DNA from: a virus
DNA length: 64,000 nt
Direction: 5' to 3' (one strand)
IMG/VR virus record: IMGVR_UViG_3300009506_000002
Coordinates: 62,001-126,000 of that record
The notes under the pieces are model-generated. The model did no database searches, was not told the DNA's origin, and saw only the letters and a program-made list of their open reading frames with translations. A program made the translations under genes and the position numbers. Positions 9,250 through 16,929 of this stretch are shown piece by piece (the first letter of the stretch is position 1; the number at the start of each line of letters is the position of its first letter).

Positions 9250-10216
9250 ACGTCTGTTGCTGGTTAGGTGCGCTGACTGGAACACCTAGGTTACCAATGT
9301 GATCGTGACCGTTGTAGGTATCACGCATTTCTTGCATTGTTCCGTTCGCGTCGTTAACCTGATCAGCCGCCTGAACACTTGCGTCGGTTGAAATATTTTG
9401 GGTTACATGCAGTCTACCCTTGATTGTGTGCAGTGGAGTCTCCTCGGTCACGTTGCCAATGACCTTAAGGTTGCAGTTGCCTGAGATGGTGATATTGCAC
9501 TCACCCTTAATGTGGACATTCTTCTTGCCAGCCACAATCTCATAGCTGTCCTTGACGATCTTATGTACCTCAGTTCCATCCGGATGAACTTCACGGAAGG
9601 TACCTGCTCTATGGTAGTCATGAATACGCTCTGCACCCTCGGTGTCGTCAACTTCAAAGATGTGGCCGCTCTCGCTCTCATGAACGTGATTGAAAGGATA
9701 CTTCGCTGCATACGGAGTTTCTGGCTCGCTCCATTGGCCGCCAGTAGACGTAGGCACATTCTTGTCAGTGCCACTCTTCTTGCCTGGAACAATTGTGCCT
9801 TCAGTTACGCCACGCGCCAAACGGTTGGTGTCTGGCTCACCTTTGTAATCCTGCTTCGGATACTTTTTGTTTGGGTCACCAAAGCCCTCTTCTGTCTGCT
9901 CAGGAACTATTCCTGGAAGCGTGCCAAAGTACACGAGGTTTTGAAGCGCTGAACCGTCACGCGAATAGCCGACAACCCAAGTGCCCTCAACTGGCCCTAG
10001 TGGCGTTTCACCAATTCCGTGCATGTTAGCATTCGTGATAGGACAAACAGGGTGCGCCCAAGGCAGTGAAGCGACAGGGATACCCTCGCCAGTTTTATCA
10101 TCAGGCACGAGTTTTTCGGAGTGGAGACCCACAATGCGCACGCGCACGCGACCCAGCTCTAGCGGATCGTCACGGTCTTCGACAACTCCTTCCCATAGGT
10201 AAAGTCCTTGCATCAT
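9248..10216 (-). CDS. 5: Baseplate hub protein gp5-like, no lysozyme domain
   Basis: 322 residues. An N-terminal OB-fold-like domain (YLWEGVVEDRDDPLELGRVR, WVVGYSRDGSALQNLVYFG) is followed by a linker and a C-terminal needle-type beta-helix (GTEVHKIVKDSYEIVAGKKN, HIKGECNITISGNCNLKVIG). This is the gp5 spike at the tip of the tail tube that punctures the outer membrane. T4 gp5 (575 aa) carries a lysozyme between the two domains; none is visible here, the arrangement known from cyanophages. It lies between the gp27-like and gp25 genes. Two adjacent ATGs start the frame; either is plausible after AAGAAGG. Confidence 0.88.
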   Translation of the reverse strand: MMQGLYLWEGVVEDRDDPLELGRVRVRIVGLHSEKLVPDDKTGEGIPVASLPWAHPVCPITNANMHGIGETPLGPVEGTWVVGYSRDGSALQNLVYFGTLPGIVPEQTEEGFGDPNKKYPKQDYKGEPDTNRLARGVTEGTIVPGKKSGTDKNVPTSTGGQWSEPETPYAAKYPFNHVHESESGHIFEVDDTEGAERIHDYHRAGTFREVHPDGTEVHKIVKDSYEIVAGKKNVHIKGECNITISGNCNLKVIGNVTEETPLHTIKGRLHVTQNISTDASVQAADQVNDANGTMQEMRDTYNGHDHIGNLGVPVSAPNQQQT

Positions 10217-10219
10217 GTG

Positions 10220-11497
10220 TTATACCTTCTTCAGGCTGCCCTTGCGTAGTTCAAGGACCTGTGTGTATGATTCTGCTGTGATGACATGCTTGATCTTTGA
10301 GACCAAAAACTTGCCAGACAGATGGCTGTTCATTCGTGGCTTACCGCTGTTCTCCTTCATGGTAGAAGGGATATCCAAGTTGACCACGTTCGCCAGTACG
10401 TGACTTGTGTTACCTGTCACCTCAGCATAAACGATGTAGTTGTCGAGTTGTTGGATGCGTGAGCGGTGAACCTGTCTCCATGGTGTGTCAGCTTTTGAGT
10501 CGTTCTCGTAGTGATATTCACCTGGGAGAATAACCGTAGCTTCCTTGGGGCTATTTGAGCGTAGTCCAGTGAGTGAGCCAGTATCCACAGTCGCGAACTT
10601 GGCGAAGCTGGCTTCATAGTCAAACTCTTCGATGCGGATGTTCTTGTTGATGATGTCGTGATAGATGTATCTGTTGCCGTACAGGCCAGCAGATGCGTTT
10701 GCCAGTTGATCGAAACAGGTAGGCAAAACGAGCGACAAAATCTGGCGGGGATCAGAACGTCTGATTGATTTTTCCTTGTCAGAGAACTTTGAGAAGTCCG
10801 TCATGGTCAAGCTATTGATGGCCTTATTCTTGTGCAGTGCATCCTCGATGATGGTTGAAAGCGCAACAAACTTGAAGCCGTCCTTGTCCTCATAGAACAA
10901 GAAGGTTGAGTCCTTATCTTTGGTTGGAGAACCACCGTCAAGAATATCTGACTGTGCCAAGTGGTTAATAAGCTGAAACGGTGTCCAGTTCGGGCATACC
11001 ACGTTGCGGTCAAAGCGCGACTTCTCAACATACAGCTTCGACGCTGCAATGTCAAGCATATTCTTGCAGACGTTCTCAACAATCTCTGATGCGCGCACTC
11101 CTTGCTCTTCACTGCCAAACGATCTACGCAGGCGCTTCTGCTGATTGAGAATGAATGGCGCAGATGCGAAGAACAGCTTGTAGGTTACGTACTGCTTTGT
11201 GCCGTTAAGAGCATAGTCCTCGCACTTGTAGATGAGGAACTCCTTCTTGAACTTGGCCTTGCTGTTTGTGCTGATTGTGACCACAATCTTTTCTGATCCG
11301 TCACCAATTATCGGGAGAGTCTCGGGCAGATTGTGAGAGTCAAGGAGCTTGACATATCCACTCATGGCGTTCGCGAAGATGTCCTCGTAGAATACCATTT
11401 CTGTGAATACGTGACGGATGTCCACAGATGTACCGTTACGTTCAATCGTCATAGACTCGATGTGAACGTTATTTTGCTCGAAGCCTGTTTCACTCAT
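10220..11497 (-). CDS. 27: Baseplate hub protein gp27-like
   Basis: 425 residues. Four-barrel hub protein family that adapts the three-fold spike (gp5) to the six-fold tube. Features consistent with gp27-type hubs are the N-terminal HVFTEMVFYEDIFANAMSGY, a tail-hub domain around PNWTPFQLINHLAQ with FLFYEDKDGFKFV, and its position directly upstream of gp5. T4 gp27 has 391 aa. The start overlaps the end of gp53 by 8 nt. Sequence identity to T4 itself is low, so the name rests on domain pattern plus gene order. Confidence 0.75.
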   Translation of the reverse strand: MSETGFEQNNVHIESMTIERNGTSVDIRHVFTEMVFYEDIFANAMSGYVKLLDSHNLPETLPIIGDGSEKIVVTISTNSKAKFKKEFLIYKCEDYALNGTKQYVTYKLFFASAPFILNQQKRLRRSFGSEEQGVRASEIVENVCKNMLDIAASKLYVEKSRFDRNVVCPNWTPFQLINHLAQSDILDGGSPTKDKDSTFLFYEDKDGFKFVALSTIIEDALHKNKAINSLTMTDFSKFSDKEKSIRRSDPRQILSLVLPTCFDQLANASAGLYGNRYIYHDIINKNIRIEEFDYEASFAKFATVDTGSLTGLRSNSPKEATVILPGEYHYENDSKADTPWRQVHRSRIQQLDNYIVYAEVTGNTSHVLANVVNLDIPSTMKENSGKPRMNSHLSGKFLVSKIKHVITAESYTQVLELRKGSLKKV

Positions 11498-11963
11498 TTA
11501 GTATTGTCTCAAGTTCTTGTTTGATCAGGTCAGTGTATTCAGGGCGGAGAATCTTGATCTTGCGCTTTGCTTCGTTGACCAGCTCCTCATAGTTGAGGTT
11601 TGATACGCTGGCAGCGCCTACGGTGAACTCATCTACTACGTTGCCATCTAGCTCGTAGTGATGCACGCCAAAGCGACCACCGTCGTTGACGTACTTCTCA
11701 TCCACGTAGGCGAGAAGCTCTTTTGACGACAGTACCCAATCATAGAATGGGTCGATGATGTCGTTCATGATCATGATGAGGATATGATACTTCGGGTCAC
11801 TGTAATATTTCAGTGCAATGTCCTCAATCTTCTGACCCTCGTTGATGATATGAGTCTCGAAGATGGCGATGTTGTCCTTCAGATATTTGTGAATTGACAA
11901 GCGGCGCGAGATGTCGGTCAGGATACGACCATCATATACGATTGTCGGGAATTTGTCAAACAT
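11490..11963 (-). CDS. 53: Baseplate wedge protein gp53
   Basis: 157 residues from ATG 11963. I chose this over a TTG nine bases upstream because it has GGAGGG at good spacing and overlaps the preceding stop as TAATG. gp53 forms part of the wedge inner ring and carries a LysM-like region. Diagnostic segments are FDKFPTIVYDGRILTDI, HIINEGQKIEDIALKYYSDP (LysM-like) and ILIMIMNDIIDPFYDWVLS. T4 gp53 has 196 aa, so the C-terminus is shorter here. Confidence 0.9.
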   Translation of the reverse strand: MFDKFPTIVYDGRILTDISRRLSIHKYLKDNIAIFETHIINEGQKIEDIALKYYSDPKYHILIMIMNDIIDPFYDWVLSSKELLAYVDEKYVNDGGRFGVHHYELDGNVVDEFTVGAASVSNLNYEELVNEAKRKIKILRPEYTDLIKQELETILNE

Positions 11964-12793
11964 TAGAACCAACCCTCCGAATCAATATTGTCGTAGTCCT
12001 GTGAAGTGATACGCTCCAGTTCTTTGAACGTCAATTCCAGTTTGATGGCAATAGGATCGCCGCCCTCAAACGTAGACCAAATCTGGTTTGGTGTTGAATC
12101 AACATTGACCTGCGTACATGCACACTTCTTGAAGTTGTGAATGATCTTACCACGCGACTTGTGCTCGATCTCCCAATAGTGCGGATACTGAATCCAACCA
12201 TCTGACTGAGAGCGTGGGACAGAGTGATACTTGAACGAGCGGATGATCGCCATTACAGCGCGCAATTCTTCCTCTGATTCTGGCGCAAGTAGGAAGTTGA
12301 AGGTGAACTCGCGGAAGCCAACGCCCTTGAAGAACAGCTCTGTGTTAGGGTTGATGATTTGACCCTGACGCTTTGAGATGATCTGTGCAGTTTTACCACC
12401 CAGCGCGGTTTGGGATGCAACACGAGTTGCGACGTCCTTCAGCTTGTTCATTGAAGTGTCGGTGACTAGGTTGATAAGCGCACCAATGAGGCCAGTCTCA
12501 GTTTCTTCCCAGTTGATCGCAGTGTTCGACAACATCTGATCAGGGTGATATAGGTAGATGGCCTGTCCTGCAGTGAAATTGATTTTTGCTTCTGCATTCT
12601 GGTCAGGTTGGCTCGTCGTAGACGTAGCCTTCGGCGCCTTGTATGAAGAAGGTCTGTATGGTCTGAACATTATCCAGTGATTCTGGGTGTTCTTTTCGGG
12701 GAACACTAGCGGTGAGTCGAATCCAATTCTTCCAGATTTGCTCTGCGCGCTGGCGTGCTCTTTCGCAGCGATAGGATCGTATGATGTTGCCAT
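11963..12793 (-). CDS. Tail tube cap/initiator, gp48/gp54 family
   Basis: 276 residues from ATG 12793 (MATSYDPIAA). The conserved core (WIMFRPYRPSSYKAPK, AIYLYHPDQMLSNTAINWEE, FKGVGFREFTFNFLLAPESE, AVMAIIRSFKYHSVPRS, YPHYWEIEH) is that of T4 gp48/gp54, the paralogous tube-like rings that cap the baseplate and initiate tube polymerisation. An upstream extension of the frame to 12940 would be antisense to the gp4 gene and is rejected. No Shine-Dalgarno precedes the ATG; a perfect TATAAATA late box puts the predicted +1 on the A of the start codon. Which of gp48 or gp54 it represents cannot be decided by eye. Confidence 0.78.
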   Translation of the reverse strand: MATSYDPIAAKEHASAQSKSGRIGFDSPLVFPEKNTQNHWIMFRPYRPSSYKAPKATSTTSQPDQNAEAKINFTAGQAIYLYHPDQMLSNTAINWEETETGLIGALINLVTDTSMNKLKDVATRVASQTALGGKTAQIISKRQGQIINPNTELFFKGVGFREFTFNFLLAPESEEELRAVMAIIRSFKYHSVPRSQSDGWIQYPHYWEIEHKSRGKIIHNFKKCACTQVNVDSTPNQIWSTFEGGDPIAIKLELTFKELERITSQDYDNIDSEGWF

Positions 12794-12798
12794 GACAA

Positions 12799-12806
12799 TA
12801 TTTATA
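12799..12806 (-). promoter_or_regulatory. Late promoter TATAAATA for gp48/54, leaderless geometry
   Basis: Perfect T4 late consensus on the minus strand. Five bases separate it from the ATG at 12793, exactly the T4 spacing from the octamer to +1, so the transcript would begin at the start codon. Confidence 0.65.
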
Positions 12807-12813
12807 CGGCTCC

Positions 12814-12821
12814 CATAAATA
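12814..12821 (+). promoter_or_regulatory. Late promoter CATAAATA for gp4, leaderless geometry
   Basis: The plus-strand late octamer is separated by five bases from the gp4 ATG at 12827, again predicting +1 at the A of ATG. Together with the minus-strand box it makes a back-to-back divergent late promoter pair in 33 bp. Confidence 0.6.
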
Positions 12822-12826
12822 ATGGT

Positions 12827-13276
12827 ATGGCTTATAAGGGTGTGTTTCGTCCATCTAATCCTGAGAAGTACCGTGGTGACATTACAAAGATCATCTACCG
12901 GAGCTCTTGGGAGCGTAAATTCATGGAGTTTTGTGACCATAACTCTAGCATTCTGCTATGGAATTCTGAAGGTGTGGTCATCCCATATATTTCTCCAGTG
13001 GACGGAGAGCGACACAGGTACTTTATTGACTTCTGGATTCGTATGCGTGACAAGCACGGCAACATCGTAGAGAAGTTGATTGAGATCAAGCCAAACGCGC
13101 AACGCCACCCACCAAAAGAACCCCAACGCAAGACCAAGAGATATTTTGGTGCTGTGAAAACATACGCGGTCAATCAGGCCAAGTGGAAAGCGGCTGAACT
13201 GATTGCGGAGCAGAACAACATGCAGTTCGTTGTTCTTGACGAATACGATTTGGGTATCAAGAAGAGGAAAAAGTAA
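12827..13276 (+). CDS. 4: Head completion protein gp4 (TnsA-like nuclease family)
   Basis: 149 residues, matching T4 gp4 (150). The family has a PD-(D/E)XK/TnsA-like fold, and in T4 the protein is needed to finish DNA-filled heads. Candidate active-site residues are present in order: E29 (SSWERKFMEF), D68 (YFIDFWIRM), E86 and K88 (KLIEIKPN). The C-terminus is basic (IKKRKK). It is the first gene of the plus-strand late block and adjoins the next gene with no gap. No ribosome site precedes the ATG. Confidence 0.9.
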   Translation: MAYKGVFRPSNPEKYRGDITKIIYRSSWERKFMEFCDHNSSILLWNSEGVVIPYISPVDGERHRYFIDFWIRMRDKHGNIVEKLIEIKPNAQRHPPKEPQRKTKRYFGAVKTYAVNQAKWKAAELIAEQNNMQFVVLDEYDLGIKKRKK

Positions 13277-13849
13277 TTGGCACGCTTTACAGTACCGCAG
13301 AGATTTCTTGATCGTCTGGGCATTGGCAAAAAGCTAAGCCCAAGCCAGCTCGCGCGCGATGCGATGCAGTGGTTCCAAGGAAAGACTGCCAGAAGCATTA
13401 TGAGTGACAAGGAGAAGACTGCCATCCCGAAGCTTGGCAAGATGTACCTATTCCTCTATGATGCAAAGCACAAAGATACACTTCCATATTGGGACAAGCA
13501 ACCACTAATCATCGTGATCAAGAAGCGCGGCAATTCAGTATGGGGCTTGAACTTGCACTATCTTCCTCCTACGCTGAGAATCAAGCTGCTGTCTCAGCTT
13601 ATGGAATACGCATCGAATGATCGCATGGATGAGACAACAAAGTTGCGCGTGACGTACAGCTTCCTGAAGAGTGCGTCAAAGCTAAAGGAATTCAAGCCAA
13701 CGATTCACCGATACCTGTACAACCACACGAAGTCGCAGTTCGCGCTTATTCCTGCCAATGAGTGGAAGTTCGTCACAATGATGCCAATTGCGAAGTGGCA
13801 AGGTGCCAGCTCTGGCACAGTTTACAACGATTCACGAGGTAAGATCTAA
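13277..13849 (+). CDS. Conserved T4-like assembly protein of unknown role
   Basis: 190 residues, starting at TTG 13277 immediately after the gp4 stop, with AGAGGAA as ribosome site. The conserved core (GKMYLFLYDAKHKDTLPYWD, PLIIVIKKRGNSVWGLNLHY LPP then LRIKLL) recurs in T4-like and cyanophage genomes beside tail/head completion genes. In T4 the gene next to 4 is 2 (DNA end protector), but I cannot see convincing gp2 similarity. It ends overlapping the next start as TAATG, so co-expression with the tube-like protein is likely. Confidence 0.7.
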   Translation: MARFTVPQRFLDRLGIGKKLSPSQLARDAMQWFQGKTARSIMSDKEKTAIPKLGKMYLFLYDAKHKDTLPYWDKQPLIIVIKKRGNSVWGLNLHYLPPTLRIKLLSQLMEYASNDRMDETTKLRVTYSFLKSASKLKEFKPTIHRYLYNHTKSQFALIPANEWKFVTMMPIAKWQGASSGTVYNDSRGKI

Positions 13850-14505
13850 TGTCAAAACTTGGAGATACCAGAAAGCCAACACCTGGAATTGGAACCATTC
13901 TTGACCCCATTCACAACCTCAAGACGATGGCACTTGACTTCGCGCGTCCGAACAAGTACATTGTGCAGCTATTCCCAAACCGACTGAAGATCCCTTTCCG
14001 TTCGGTGCTTGGCATCCCGTTTGATGAGGCGCTCTCGCTGGCGTGCAGCAACGCCGTGCTTCCAGGCAAAAATTACACCACATTCGATGATCGTCGAGGC
14101 TTGCCAAACTCGGCGAAGAAAGCTGGCGACTTGGTCTACAATGATGTGCAGCTAACCTTCCAGGTCTCTTCATTGATGATCGAACACAACGTCATCCAGG
14201 AATGGATGAACTTCATCTATGATGAGAATGGCGAGTTCTACAATTTTCACAAAGATTATAAGACGGATATACATATCATACAACTGAACCAGACACGCCA
14301 TCCGGTCAAGTATGTCAAGCTGATTGACGCTTTCCCGACTCAGATGGGCGACATTGCGCTCGGTTACGATATGAATGACCAGATTGAGACATTCAACGTC
14401 ACCTTCGCTTATCACCATTGGGAGTCAATCGATCTGACAAATGCGCAGGCCACTGTTCCTGACCTAGTCGAGCAGATGGTGAGTAAGATTCCTCAGCTAT
14501 TCTAG
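13849..14505 (+). CDS. Tail-tube-fold protein (gp19/gp48/gp54-like)
   Basis: 218 residues with the tail-tube signature of T4-like phages: FARPNKYIVQLFPNRLKIPF, LACSNAVLPGKNYTTFDDRR, VQLTFQVSSLMIEHNVIQEW and a C-terminal IETFNVTFAYHHWESIDL. Such proteins form the inner tube or its baseplate-proximal rings. It could be the tube initiator gp54, with the divergent gene at 11963 being gp48. Position just before the gp26/frameshift/tape-measure genes mirrors major tail protein, chaperone, tape measure in other tailed phages. Confidence 0.75.
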   Translation: MSKLGDTRKPTPGIGTILDPIHNLKTMALDFARPNKYIVQLFPNRLKIPFRSVLGIPFDEALSLACSNAVLPGKNYTTFDDRRGLPNSAKKAGDLVYNDVQLTFQVSSLMIEHNVIQEWMNFIYDENGEFYNFHKDYKTDIHIIQLNQTRHPVKYVKLIDAFPTQMGDIALGYDMNDQIETFNVTFAYHHWESIDLTNAQATVPDLVEQMVSKIPQLF

Positions 14506-14516
14506 GAGATTATTGA

Positions 14517-15242
14517 ATGACATCATTGCCGCAAATTAGCGCACCCGTAAGTAAGACAACCCTTCCATGCTCAGGCATTGAAGTTGAATTTCGTCCGTTC
14601 TTGGTAAAAGAGGAGAAGATCCTCATCATTGCTGCAGAAAGTGAAGATGAAAAAGCAATCGACGCCGCTGTCCTGCAAGTTGTGACCAACTGCACCTTTG
14701 GCAAGATTGACTTTGAGAAGGTGCCAGCCGTTGATCTTCAGTGGATGATCCTGCAACTGCGCAAACATGCAAAGGGCAACAACATCGAGCTGTTCTTCAA
14801 GTGTGAAGCCACGGACGAAGAAGGCAAGAAGTGCGGTCATACCAACGAGATCGTGAAGAAGATTGACGATGTGAAATACTACGGTCCGACCAGCGGCTCA
14901 AAGCGCATTGAGTTGACCGATCAGATCGGCATCAAGATGAAAGTGCCAACTATGAAGGACGCCAAGGACATTCGCATGAATGACTCGGTCGAAGGCATGT
15001 TTGACACAATCATCTCCGCTATGGAAATGATCTATAACGGAGACGAAGTATGGCAGATCGAGAACGTACCACGCAAAGAGCTTGAGGCGTTCATTGAAGA
15101 GCTGCCACCAACCCAGTTTAACCGTGTGCAAGCATTTATCGACAACCTACCTCGCCTCGTGCTTGAAGTAGATTTCGAGTGCAAGAAGTGCAAGCATACA
15201 GAAAAAATTGAATTGACAGGACTAGACTCTTTTTTCGTGTAA
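14517..15242 (+). CDS. 26: gp26-like baseplate hub/tail assembly protein (frame 0 of frameshift pair)
   Basis: 241 residues, T4_baseplate (gp26) family, 208 aa in T4. Conserved elements are FRPFLVKEEKILIIAAESED, DLQWMILQLRKHAKGNNIEL, a Cys-rich middle (C-x9-C), YNGDEVWQIENVPRKELEAF and a C-terminal CKKCKHTEKIELTGLDSFF. Genetically gp26 acts in hub assembly. The last codons run over an in-phase T TTT TTC heptamer (15230-15236) followed by the stop. A -1 slip would enter the gp51-like frame and yield a 301-residue fusion. The gene lies between a tube-fold protein and the tape measure gene, the usual site of frameshifting tail assembly chaperones. Confidence 0.85.
   Translation: MTSLPQISAPVSKTTLPCSGIEVEFRPFLVKEEKILIIAAESEDEKAIDAAVLQVVTNCTFGKIDFEKVPAVDLQWMILQLRKHAKGNNIELFFKCEATDEEGKKCGHTNEIVKKIDDVKYYGPTSGSKRIELTDQIGIKMKVPTMKDAKDIRMNDSVEGMFDTIISAMEMIYNGDEVWQIENVPRKELEAFIEELPPTQFNRVQAFIDNLPRLVLEVDFECKKCKHTEKIELTGLDSFFV
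15230..15236 (+). other. Candidate -1 ribosomal frameshift site T TTT TTC
   Basis: The heptamer fits X XXY YYZ in the gp26 reading frame (codons TTT TTC, preceded by T of TCT). After a -1 slip the next codon is CGT at 15236, exactly the frame of the downstream gp51-like segment. AGGA lies about 9 nt upstream (15218-15221), a spacing known to stimulate bacterial -1 frameshifting. The frame-0 stop TAA follows two codons later. Confidence 0.7.
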
Positions 15243-15421
15243 TCGTGATTGACGACACCTTGCAGTCGTTCTATAAGCTGAATTTTGAACTAAGACACGA
15301 ACATGGTTACTCACTGACGGAGATTGAAAACATGCTCCCGTGGGAACGTGAAGTCTTTACCTTCATGATTATTAAACGACTCCAAGAGAAGAAAGAGGCA
15401 CTACAAAATGCCAACAGATAA
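15236..15421 (+). CDS. 51: gp51-like hub assembly segment, -1 frame extension of gp26
   Basis: 61 codons read in the -1 frame after the slip site; alternatively an independent 58-residue product from GTG 15245, which has no convincing ribosome site. The segment (YKLNFELRHEHGYSLTEIEN, MLPWEREVFTFMIIKRL) carries the PWERE signature of the small gp51-like hub assembly catalysts of T4-like phages. Upstream in this frame there is no ATG before a TGA at 15209, which favours entry by frameshifting. The end overlaps the tape measure start by 14 nt. Confidence 0.7.
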   Translation, partial: RVIVIDDTLQSFYKLNFELRHEHGYSLTEIENMLPWEREVFTFMIIKRLQEKKEALQNANR

Positions 15422-16877
15422 CACAGTATCGTTCGCAAAAGGCGTCACCGAGCAGCTAAAGCAAAGCAAGTCTCTGGGTGAAATTTCTGACCATTCTCAG
15501 AACATGCTGAAAGAGTTGAAGTCAACGCAGAAGTCATTTGAGATGCTGCAAATTGAACTTGCTCCACAGCGTGAGATTCTCGATGCGGCTGTCAAGGACA
15601 ATTCGTACCTAAAGGATGTGGTTGATCAGCTCGATGGTCTGGTAAAGCTCGATGGTGCAGCGCGCAAGGATCAGAAGATTGGTCTGGCTCGCTTGGCACA
15701 AATCCGCAAGGATCTCGATGGCAATAAGGAAATCAGTGATGAATCACGTGCCATCCTTGACCGCTACATGCAAAGAATCGACGAGGGTTTGACGAAGCAG
15801 TCGAACATTCTGAACTCAATCAAGAAAGCTGCCTATGAGAATATTGACAAGATCACAGGCGGCATTGCCTATGCGCTTGGCGAATCACCGCTTGGAATGA
15901 TGCTGTCTGGCTTCCTGTCAACGAAGATCAAGGAGATCTTCGAGCGCAGACGCGAAGCCAAGAATCAAAAAGCCAACCTTGCCAAGCTGAAGGCGATTGA
16001 AGCTGCAACAAAGGGTGTTGAGAAAGCAGTCAAAGGAAGCAAGCCAACGCGCCTAGATGCTGCACAGGCAGCACCTACACGAACAACTGCTCGTGGAGCA
16101 CCAGTTCGTAGAAAAGCAGGCATTGGCGCTCGTATGACAATGATCATGGTCGCTGGTATGATCAGATTGTTCTCAATGGCAACGAGTGCAGTCACCGGAC
16201 TGGTTAGTGCGGTGTCACTGATTTCGGGCGGTATTCAACTGGCTTGGACTGCCCTGTCTGGCTTTGCATCATTCATCTGGGATATGATCAAGAATCTCGG
16301 TAGCGCACTTGCGCGTCTGATTCCGGGCTTCAGTGGTGACAAGACAACCGCAGGTGGCAAAGCAAGCAAGACAACGAAGCCGGGTGGTAAAGCCACACAG
16401 ATGTCTAAGACTGGCTCTGTGGTGAAGAAGGGTGCTGGCAAAGCGCTCTCAATTGCAGGTCGAGGTGCAGCGCTACTAGGTCCTGCTGCTGCCGTTGCTG
16501 GCGCTGGCTATGCTGGTTGGGAAATCGGATCTTGGCTGAATGATGAACTCAATAGCCTTGTGAAGAACGCAACTGGCGGCAAGTCACAGTCGCTCGGTGA
16601 GTGGATTTACGATAAGACTCATGATGACAAGACACAGAATTTGGTCGCGGCCACTTCTGAAAATGTCAAGGCAGTGAACGGTGCCAAGTCTGGTGCTCTG
16701 GTTCAATCACAGCGCGAACTTGAAGCAATGAGACATCCTACTGCAGAAGGCGCAGGTGGCTCAAGCTCTACTGTGGTTCAAACATCTCAGACAACGAATC
16801 AGGTCATTGCACCACGCATCGATCCTTCGAACCACGACCCATCATTCCTCAAGGCCTCACTCGCAGGCGCAACATAA
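15408..16877 (+). CDS. Probable tape measure protein (gp29 position)
   Basis: 489 residues. The N-terminal 140 residues are charged and helical (coiled coil). A hydrophobic stretch follows around residues 245-305 (MTMIMVAGMIRLFSM, LVSAVSLISGGIQLAWTALS), then a Gly/Lys/Thr-rich linker, and a second hydrophobic Ala/Gly helix near 350-375. This architecture and the place right after the frameshifting chaperone pair are those of tape measures, whose length sets tail length. T4 gp29 has 590 aa, so a somewhat shorter tail than T4 is an inference. Similarity to gp29 itself is not evident by eye. Confidence 0.7.
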   Translation: MPTDNTVSFAKGVTEQLKQSKSLGEISDHSQNMLKELKSTQKSFEMLQIELAPQREILDAAVKDNSYLKDVVDQLDGLVKLDGAARKDQKIGLARLAQIRKDLDGNKEISDESRAILDRYMQRIDEGLTKQSNILNSIKKAAYENIDKITGGIAYALGESPLGMMLSGFLSTKIKEIFERRREAKNQKANLAKLKAIEAATKGVEKAVKGSKPTRLDAAQAAPTRTTARGAPVRRKAGIGARMTMIMVAGMIRLFSMATSAVTGLVSAVSLISGGIQLAWTALSGFASFIWDMIKNLGSALARLIPGFSGDKTTAGGKASKTTKPGGKATQMSKTGSVVKKGAGKALSIAGRGAALLGPAAAVAGAGYAGWEIGSWLNDELNSLVKNATGGKSQSLGEWIYDKTHDDKTQNLVAATSENVKAVNGAKSGALVQSQRELEAMRHPTAEGAGGSSSTVVQTSQTTNQVIAPRIDPSNHDPSFLKASLAGAT

Positions 16878-16881
16878 CGCA

Positions 16882-16909
16882 AAATGGGGAGCCCGAAGGC
16901 TCCCTATTT
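16882..16909. terminator. Bidirectional intrinsic terminator between convergent operons
   Basis: GGGAGCC-CGAA-GGCTCCC (16887-16904), a 7-bp GC-rich stem with a stable CGAA tetraloop, flanked by AAAAT upstream and ATTT downstream that extend the pairing and give U-runs on both strands. It sits 10 nt after the tape measure stop and 20 nt after the convergent gp32 stop. Confidence 0.85.
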
Positions 16910-16929
16910 CGTTTGGCGGAGATGAAGAC

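Noticed and set aside
12794-12940. Extended N-terminus for the gp48/54-like gene
   Set aside because: It would be antisense to gp4, lacks similarity to the family and would place the late promoter inside the gene.
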